Origin: Ophthalmolycus amberensis
Lineage: Eukaryota; Chordata; Actinopteri; Perciformes; Zoarcidae
Reading direction: 5' to 3'
NCBI GenBank assembly: GCA_024529925.1
Contig: JAFEUB010000811.1
Location: 1,893,501-1,957,500 of the forward strand
Length of the DNA: 64,000 nt
Notes under the pieces: model-generated
What the model saw: the letters and a program-made list of their open reading frames with translations, nothing else
What the model was told of the DNA's origin: nothing
Databases searched by the model: none
Translations under genes and position numbers: made by a program
Shown: positions 57,301 to 64,000 of the stretch, piece by piece
Layout: each line of letters begins with the position of its first letter
How positions within the stretch are numbered: the first letter of the stretch is position 1

Positions 57301-58529
57301 TTTGATGGTATATCACGGTTAAGCCAGCTCTCAGTAAAACATAAAAAGTCCAGGTTAGAGTCAATAAGCAGGTTTTGTATTTGGTCAATTTTGGGTAGTA
57401 TGCTTTGGATATTCAGGTGACCACCAAGTATGCCTTTAGGTTTAGTTTCACAGTCCCAGACAACCTTTGCGTGGTTCACAGTTTGAAAATACAAATGTTT
57501 TCTTTGTTTTAATCGCAGAGTTTAGAGCAGTTTGGCGCTCTTTCAGAGTTGTTCCAGTATATGTAACAAGTGAGTTTGCAGTGGGTAAAGTATCCCCTAG
57601 CCGTCCATCGCAGTGTGTGTCGGTCCCTGGACTCACCCCGTGCTCGTCGGTATAAATCGGCACGCCGAACTGCACCAGGCCGGCCATCGCACACGCCCCC
57701 GGCAGGGAGGCAGTCCGCCAAAGCCGCCTCGGCTCCTCACCGACACTACTCCGCGCGACCCATCTCTCCGGCGAGAGGCCAACCAGAGCTGCGCCCACAG
57801 CCCCGGCAGGGCTGACACCGACAGGTGCACCCGGTAGCCGCGTGGAGTCCGCAATCAGAGACAGCGCTGTCTGCACTGGAGAAGAATGTGGTTCATTCGG
57901 ATTGCTCATGGTCGATTGTGTAGTCGGTCCGGGGTTTAGATGAACATCGCCCGAAAGCAGCAGTAGAAAGAATACCATTTTACCAGCTTTCCGACTCGCC
58001 TCTCGTTGCCGAGTATCCCGCCCAGATCCAGCAGCAAAGGCCCGGCCGTCTGAGCAGGGAGGAGACAATAGCAATGTACCCGTGTCCACAGAAGTTGATC
58101 CTTGATTTTTCGGATAGTAAGCCAATTGGATCTTCGCCAATTGGATCTTCAGTATAGCATCGGGCGTTACACCCATGTTTTGTGCTCGAGCCCTCCGCAG
58201 CATTACAGGTGGACACCACGGGAATCAGCAACAATAGGCCACAGAGGAGGTATGTACAAAAATTACTGCCTCTGTGTTCTTTTTCACTGTATTGTTTTGG
58301 ATCAAATTTTAAATTCTTGTTTATCTGATAGAGATATTTGATCAGTTGGTAGATGGGAATAAAAATGGTTAAAAAGACAATAGTTTGGAGTTGCGTGGAG
58401 CCTGCCAAACCACTCACTCCTCCTGTCACCATCTTGTTTCACATAAATCAGGTGTGTTCCTGATCCTGTTGGCCGCAGTTAGGTTTAAGCAATGAAACCA
58501 CTTAGTTCACAAAGGAGGGCAGAGCGGCG
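54318..58529 (-). mobile_element. Near-full-length LINE (CR1/L2/Rex-type superclade)
   Basis: The 3' end is at low coordinates (a TTATGTTATGTTAAGTTTA tail), and the 5' region lies near 58.2-58.5 kb. A probable target duplication, GTGTGTAGTCCGTTT at 54303-54317 and GTGTGTAATCCGTTT at 58530-58544 (one mismatch), brackets it within the solo LTR. It keeps an N-terminal region, an apurinic endonuclease and a reverse transcriptase but has several frameshifts, so it is dead. Confidence 0.8.
54688..58203 (-). pseudogene. LINE polyprotein remains (2A-like, endonuclease, RT)
   Basis: Order along the minus strand: 58203-57448 has MVFFLLLLSGDVHLNPGP, with a 2A-like motif at 57948-57925. 57494-57183 starts the endonuclease (GGHLNIQSILPK, DFLCFTESWLN). 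57142-56261 continues it (ILFGDYNINW, TGLSDHNMTLVV). 56185-55934 is the linker. 55930-55616 is RT (NYRPIAILPVVSKILEKI, FLDLKKAFDTVNH). The catalytic YADD is at 55444-55433, followed by a one-base shift. 55268-54957 is the RT thumb (VKYLGIILDSHLRFDK), and 54960-54688 the C-terminus. These breaks prevent any full protein. The clade is judged from motif style only. Confidence 0.8.
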
Positions 58530-59001
58530 GTGTGTAATCCGTTTTTAACACAAGGAGGGCAGAAGATGCTACGGGGTTGAAGCGGGTGAAAGACGGTACG
58601 ATCTGACAACCCCAGACTGCAGGACCAGAGTTTATATAGTGTCGGGGGAATCGTTAGTGGGACCTGAGTCTGGTGTGTCAGGCTGCAGGAGGTGATTAGC
58701 TGAAGTAGCTGCAGCTGTGTGGCCATGGGAGGTGTCTGGTCTGACAGGGATCCTGACACCCACAAATTCAGCCGAAAATAGGTAAAGATGTTAAAGTTAG
58801 CTCCACCTCAATCAGTAACATGTCATCAGCCAATAATATAAGGTACATAAAACTACAGAGCGCTGTGATTGGGGAAGTACTTTTACTTTAGATTGTTGTA
58901 TTACTCGTTTTAATTCAGCAAAGTGTCTGAAAATGTATTTCAGAAGATTGCTAGCTGACAACAAAAGAAGCTGTTTCATAACATAGATATTTTATCTACA
59001 G

Positions 59002-59131
59002 TGACAAATGGGTCAAGCACTTATCCAACCTTTGGCATCAACAAACCTGTGTGCAGTTGTTGTAAGCCTGACTATCTTTGATAGTAAATGTTGGTAACAT
59101 AAGCAGTGGACAGTCCTGTACGTGTGTGTAG
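59002..59131 (+). pseudogene. Dead Ly6/uPAR terminal exon (block D)
   Basis: After TTTTATCTACAG it reads VTNGSSTYPTFGINKPVCS and then hits a TGA within the equivalent of LPFIQ, one base being lost relative to the 8013 and 19471 copies. The closing cysteines are absent, as in those copies. It is the most damaged of the three. Confidence 0.7.
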
Positions 59132-59149
59132 CCTGCTCTTTCCAGGTTG

Positions 59150-59528
59150 CATGCTGGAGAGGAAGTTTTATGGCTCGGGCACCAGCTGTTTGGCGACACC
59201 TGGAAGCTGCTTGACATCTTGGATCCATCTTTTCCACTTATGTTCACATTCTATGTATCATTTTGTCATATGGTTGTCTATATTATAATTGTATTATGTT
59301 GGTCTATTCCGTACATATGACTATTGCTTGTCTGTCCATCCAGAGAGAGGGATCCTTCCTCAGTTGTTATAACCATCTCTTACATTTTTATTTTACAGGA
59401 GATTTTTTACTCATCAGAAGGGTTGAAAAAGGACAGAGGGTGCTCTTATGGCTGTACAAATCATAAAGCCCCCTGAGATAAATTTGTGATATTGTGCTAC
59501 ATAAATACAATTTACTTGACTTGAAATG
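59150..59528 (+). mobile_element. Diverged LINE-type 3' tail (block D copy)
   Basis: Same family and position as 8160-8515 and 19618-19975, ending ATAAATACAATTTACTTGAC. Confidence 0.6.
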
Positions 59529-60235
59529 AAACACAGCCTCCATTGCTTTTCCTTTGCTAATACACTATGAGGTGTCAAAACATAGAAAATAGAGGAGTTA
59601 GAAATGAACAAGGCAGACAAGGCCCAACCCACTTGATGAATCAGGTAACGTGATTTTCAATGTTCTATTATTGAAGTAAAAATAGACATAGTCAGTGACG
59701 TCAATTCAACAAGAGCAGGTGTGGCAATGTCGTGATAGAACATCAACAACACCTCACTGCCAACAAAAACAAGAAAGTTTCATTCAGTAGAGTGCAGATC
59801 TCCACCCAGTGCTGCAACGACTACTGCTGTAATGTTTGATTGAATGAATACAAACCAAAATTGCATCCCGTCTAAGCTCTAAGTGTATCACACATTTTCA
59901 CTCGAACATCTCATGGTACAGAAAAAAAGGGTAAATAAAATCAATAAACAAACAAAGAAACTAACAGTTCTGCTGTGTGTTTAGTTCTGCTAGCTGTATT
60001 AGCCCCGTCAGCTGTAGCAATGGGTACTGAAACCCGGAAGCCTCTGACAGTGTTTTGCGTTTTCTTATACACTTTGGCTCATCGGGTCAAAAGTATGAAT
60101 TACTGCAACGATGTTAGGACACAGTCATAAATAAGCACAAAACATATTAGGCTGATGGGTTCAGTAGTATGCGAGATGAGCCATGGACAGAAAGACAGAC
60201 ACAGAGATGCACCAACACTCACACACTTATACACA

Positions 60236-60240
<5 letters not shown>

Positions 60241-60290
<50 letters not shown>
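60241..60290. repeat. (AT)n microsatellite
   Basis: 25 uninterrupted AT dinucleotides, at the place where block C has (CA)n. Confidence 0.95.
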
Positions 60291-60293
<3 letters not shown>

Positions 60294-60299
60294 AACACT

Positions 60300-61880
60300 T
60301 TATAATAACTAGACGCTATGAAGCATTAGTTAAGTATGAGTAAACACTTAATTCATCATTTGTAAAGCATTGTTCCCACTTAACACTCATTAGTATACAA
60401 TTTACAACAGTGATGAATGTTTTAAGCCCGAGAGTGCCCCAAATGGGGCACTGGTACCGTTTCCGAGGTTCCGAATGGACTTATCATCAAGAAATATGAA
60501 AATTGGTCCATACATGTAAAATATTGAAGAAAAAAAAATAGTCCGGGCAAAATCACCATGCAAGTCATTTTACGCAATTATACACGGTTATACACAAACT
60601 AATTCAATACACTAGAAGATTTATCACAATATCAGGATTTTTGGCCAAAAAATCCGCCAGCTATGCACCCGAAATTCATTTTTCATCACAAATCCGGCTT
60701 CAACCAAGACGGAAGGATACATCATTCCACATGCACGCTCGAAACGGCGTCGAATCAGCGTGTCCAAACTGACCTCCGACAAAGCATTCAAAACTTACAG
60801 CACAAAGCCCAAGAAAGCTCACACTGCTCTGCAGAAATAAAATTGAAAATCTCCATACCTTTTGTCGATTTTCGTCCGGAAAAAAACAGTTAATCCATTG
60901 AAAGTTGATACCGCTCTCTGCGCCATTTCCTGCTTCGTGTGCCTGCATTGGAATGAATGCGCTGAGACGTTCCATGTGGGAACAGGGCGGATCTTTAGAC
61001 TGGACAAACTTATTTTTCGCATGGGGGTCGAGCCCACTTTATCAAGATTTTTACTGACTAATCGCCCTCAACGTTCCAAATAACACCCCTGACGGTTTCA
61101 ATGGACTATTCCTGACCTAACAATACAAATAATATACGACTAAATCCACCATTTACAGGCCTTAAAAATTCCACATAGACACTGAGTCGCAGAAGATTTT
61201 TTTCAAGGATGAGACATCTGACATCTGGAAATAACTGAACATGACTGAAAATTATTGCAAACTGCTTTATTACGATGTATTGAACACTCTTAGTGATAAA
61301 GAAAGTCAATATATAGTTAATATGTAGTTATATAGTATATAAAATTAGAACAGAGCAGGGCAAAATCTGGTTCCGAAAATCAGAATTGTGTTTGAAATTC
61401 TGTACTCAGACCTCATTTTATGCTGGCCTGCAAAGTAAAATTAGCTTGGACAGACCACAAACCTGTTGTGCTATGACTGTGGAGTAATTTTAGGGTTCAT
61501 TTGGCATTATTTAAAAAAAAAAAAAAAGTTCAATGCAGGTGCTTTTTTTCAGGCAAACATAAAACCTTTTCAGTTTGAGCTGTGCCATAAGTGTATCAGT
61601 TATTAACCAGTAACATATACACAATAATTACATAATTGAACACATCTCACAAGTGTTACCTGTATTCTGGCATCAAAATTATTAAAATAGACCTTGTAGT
61701 TAGAGCTGGGGACTCTCTTCAGTATGGGAATGCAGTTTTCGAGCAGAGGCCTAAAAAATAGGGCTAGGAGGCATAGGGCTATAGAGGGTAACTTAATAAG
61801 CTCGTCTATTATGTGTTTCGTGATTGCGTTTTTCATACTTTATAAATGATGGACGCCCCATCTGTAAATTAAGTATTATA
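60300..61880. other. Intergenic DNA, nothing recognised
   Basis: A small perfect inverted repeat GTGCCCC...GGGGCAC lies near 60430-60450. Short frames on both strands overlap around 60660-61080 with no recognisable motif or splice context. Confidence 0.4.
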
Positions 61881-61885
61881 TATAT

Positions 61886-62687
61886 TGTAACCAAGTGGAA
61901 CTGACGGGGTGTAACTATTGGGTCCGCCGGACCGGTAATGAGGTGCACGGTCCTGATTAGGTGAAAAGAGGCACCTGCTGGCAACTCGCGTCCTGTGTCT
62001 TTCTCTCCGCCGTCACGAGCGGCTGTGCTGAATCTGCTCTCTGTCTCCGCCGCCACAAGCGGGGGGGGGGGGGGGCGAGTCCACCTGCTTTCTCTCCCAC
62101 AACAAGCGGAGACGTATCGTGAGGCCGCATACATTGCGTCAGTAGCGAAGTGTCTGAGAGGCGTCAGTTACGGAGGGGACAGCGTGTGTTTGGGGGATGG
62201 CTGTTTCAGGTATATATAATTTTATGTATTTCATGTGCTGGGGAAATTCAGTATAATTAAGGAATATGTAATGGTGTATTTGTGTTATTTTAGAGCTTCC
62301 TGAGCAGTGCACCCAATGGTAGCTGGGGGGGGGAATCCAAGTGGGGGTGGCTGGGTTGCTGAACAGGTGTGTGGAAGTATAATCTTTTGGGTTTGTTTTC
62401 TGGTTATTGGCAGTTATTTGTGATTACTTATGTTTTTGTTTTAATTCATTTTCTAGTTAGTGGGACGCTGCCTTGGTCTTTTGTTTTGTTTATTTGGCTT
62501 TAAATTGTTTGTGATGCCTATCTTATCGCATGGTCTGTGAACTCCTCCTGCCTGCTAAACCAGCCTGTCACTGGTTACTCCACATATTTTTGTAGCAATA
62601 AAGCATTTCTATTTTTATAACACTGCTTCCTGTGTATGTGTCTTTACGGTGTTGTGAACCGGATCTCTGTGGTAACTGGGTGCTACA
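61886..62687 (+). mobile_element. Probable 5' LTR of a second gypsy-type element
   Basis: The candidate LTR runs from TGTAACCAAGTGG to CTGGGTGCTACA (TG...CA). It contains GCAATAAAGC near 62595-62604 as a poly(A) signal and is followed three bases later by a TGGCGCTGTGAG primer-binding-type sequence. The left edge is uncertain because a second TGTAAC occurs at 61910. The 3' LTR lies outside the window. Confidence 0.55.
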
Positions 62688-62690
62688 GTT

Positions 62691-62708
62691 TGGCGCTGTG
62701 AGTAGGGT
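62691..62708 (+). promoter_or_regulatory. Primer-binding-site-like sequence
   Basis: TGGCGCTGTGAGTAGGGT directly follows the presumed LTR end. TGGCGC-type starts after an LTR are usual for tRNA primer sites of gypsy elements. The tRNA is not identified. Confidence 0.45.
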
Positions 62709-62864
62709 ACAATTAGTTAGTGACAGTTTGGTTGGGCCTAGTGCTGGAGGAGCAGGACTGGTGCGAAGGCAAACGATTTTAGACCAAGGCAGTGGGTCTC
62801 ACGAAGTCTACACAGCTACAAGAGCCGGGGTCGTCAGCTGGTGAGGACGGTGCGAACGGTGAAG

Positions 62865-64000
62865 ATGGAAGAACTTCAAGAGCAGCTACAGGCCCTGAAA
62901 GAGAGGGTGGTGGCAGACAAGGCAGCTATGGCGGCCTTAAAAGACATTAATGACTCCTTGGATGTACAGTTGCAACAACATGGGTCTCCCGTTACATCCA
63001 GCGCCCCGTCTTCCCCACAACCGGAGGAAACATCAGGGGTACTGGGGGATGGTGCTGCTGGTCCGAGGGGTAGAGAGCGTGTCATTTATGTACCAAAGGA
63101 AAACAAAGTGTCCGGTTTTCAATGAAGGGTCCTGTGCTGAGTTTTACGAGTGGTTGGATGAGATAAATGCAGTTTTGGGTTATCGTCATTTTGAGGATAC
63201 TGAGAAGGCTATGTACATTTATGACCATTTGGGTGGGGAAGCCAGACAGGAGGTACGTTATCGGTCTCACAGCGAGAGGAGAGACCCTAGGTGCATTCTG
63301 GAGATCCTGAAGGAAGTATATGGGCAGCCTGATTCCCTGACCAGATTGCAAAAACTATTTTTCGACCGGAGGCAGCGAGAAAGGGAATCCGTCAGGGAGT
63401 ATTCGCACGGGCTGATGGCTATTATTGATGATATTAATCATTGTGACATCAAGCAGGCCTGGTGTAGTGACTTTGCTTTACGTGACCAATTTGCAGAGAA
63501 CGTTCAGGATTTAGCGCTCCGTAGAGAGCTAAAGAAGGTGATTCGGCAGAATAATAAAATCACTTTCTTTGGGTTACGTGAGGAGGCGTTAAGGTGGGAA
63601 GATGGAGAGCCAGCGGGGGGTCAGAGTCGGCGGGTGACAAACTCATGTGAGATGGGAGCTGTTGAGTCCAATACAATTGTTGCGGCTGCCCTCCCCGAAC
63701 CTGACCCACTGCTGGTGGAAATTCTGCAAACTTTAAAGCAGCAGCAGGTCCAGGTTGAGAGCACGCTTAAGAAACAGCAGGCCCAGATTTTTGATTTGGC
63801 ACAGAAAGTGTCTGATTTGTCCGGTCTAGGGATTAGCCGGCAGGGGGTACGTGGGGATCAGCCGAGGTTTGACGCTGATGGTCAGCCTATTTGTTTTAAA
63901 TGTCGGGTTGCGGGTCACATGGCGCGACAGTGTCGGGTACGGGCACCAAACAGAGGGGCAGCTCCGGTGTTGCGCCATGAGGTCTCCCGTGACAGGTTTG
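62865..64000 (+). pseudogene. Gag of the second gypsy-type element, frameshifted, runs off the window
   Basis: The ATG at 62865 begins MEELQEQLQALKERVVADK (coiled-coil-like), and the frame ends at a TGA at 63123-63125. Gag-like sequence continues one frame over from 63121 with FYEWLDEINAVLGYRHF and the capsid-like VREYSHGLMAIIDDIN. It carries a glutamine-rich coiled coil and a CCHC zinc knuckle at 63892-63933 (C-X2-C-X4-H-X4-C). The second frame stays open to the window edge. One extra base in the TTTT at 63116-63119 would explain the break, as a true mutation or a sequencing error. Pol, if present, lies to the right. Confidence 0.75.

Larger units (their letters stand above)
53933..58758 (-). 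mobile_element. Solo LTR in minus orientation, with nested LINE
   Basis: The plus-strand ends are TGTCACGGGAG and ATCCTGACA, flanked by 5-bp direct repeats CCCAC (53928-53932 and 58759-58763). The empty site in block A (7812-7824, CTCCAACAAATTCAG) confirms the insertion. On the minus strand it starts TGTCAGGATCC and has a TATATAAACTCTGG promoter near 58630-58640. It carries a minisatellite in the transcribed part, then AATAAAACCTG near 53997-54007, and ends CCGTGACA. A 4.2-kb LINE was inserted later. The LTR alone is about 600 bp. Confidence 0.8.
58780..60200 (+). repeat. Segmental block D (paralogue of blocks A and C)
   Basis: The segment from AGATGTTAAAGTTAGCTCCA to GCGAGATGAGCCATGGACAG matches 7838-9180 and 19290-20690, with the dead Ly6 exon and the LINE tail in the same order. 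With 53463-53932 it forms one block split by the solo LTR. Confidence 0.75.

Noticed and set aside
57570..57854. Plus-strand Arg/Pro/Ser-rich frames
   Set aside because: Shadows of the minus-strand LINE N-terminal region.
1..64000. tRNA, rRNA or tRNA-derived SINE genes
   Set aside because: No A-box/B-box pair with a cloverleaf or other RNA-gene signature was noticed by eye. A covariance-model scan would be decisive.

Overview
This is vertebrate nuclear DNA, almost certainly from a teleost fish (probably a percomorph). The evidence is spliced genes with GT-AG introns, a teleost-type IFIT gene, a Ly6/uPAR-domain gene, and dense fish-type transposons (L2/Rex-like LINE tails, Ty3/gypsy LTRs, hAT). 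No bacterial or organellar features were seen. Only two genes look intact. Most of the rest is segmental duplication and transposon debris.

Layout. 1-1.2 kb is a CpG-containing left edge with possible first exons of a minus-strand gene. 2.17-4.9 kb is an interferon-induced TPR gene (IFIT), whose first coding exon is only ATGAG. 6.3-21.5 kb is a set of paralogous repeat blocks carrying dead Ly6/uPAR terminal exons. They are broken up by two solo LTRs, a truncated gypsy element and an orphan TPR-like exon.

21.67-38.42 kb is the centrepiece. It is a five-exon gene with a signal peptide, two complete ten-cysteine Ly6/uPAR domains, a roughly 4,900-residue Thr/Ala/Pro(Gln) array in one 14.98-kb exon, and a C-terminal GPI-type signal. 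The deduced protein is 5,138 aa. The array unit (18 bp, TTTAAP) is open in all six frames, so very long antisense and out-of-frame ORFs appear that should not be called genes.

38.4-52.5 kb holds repeated copies of the 3' end of this gene. In them the array has collapsed to about 20 residues, the GPI signal is gone, and acceptor, phase, stop and poly(A) signal are kept. They could be dead copies or alternative terminal exons. A 2.27-kb tandem duplication and a hAT element nested in a solo LTR lie in this stretch. 52.5-60.2 kb has a palindrome-rich element, a copy of the promoter and exon 1 with the start codon lost, a minus-strand solo LTR holding a minisatellite and a nested 4.2-kb LINE with a 2A-like motif, and a third block with a dead Ly6 exon. 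61.9 kb to the end is the 5' part of another gypsy-type element, running off the window.

Biologically, the locus looks like a Ly6/uPAR family evolving by birth and death, in which one copy became a giant GPI-anchored mucin-like surface protein. Expression, splicing and array length cannot be judged from one assembled sequence.
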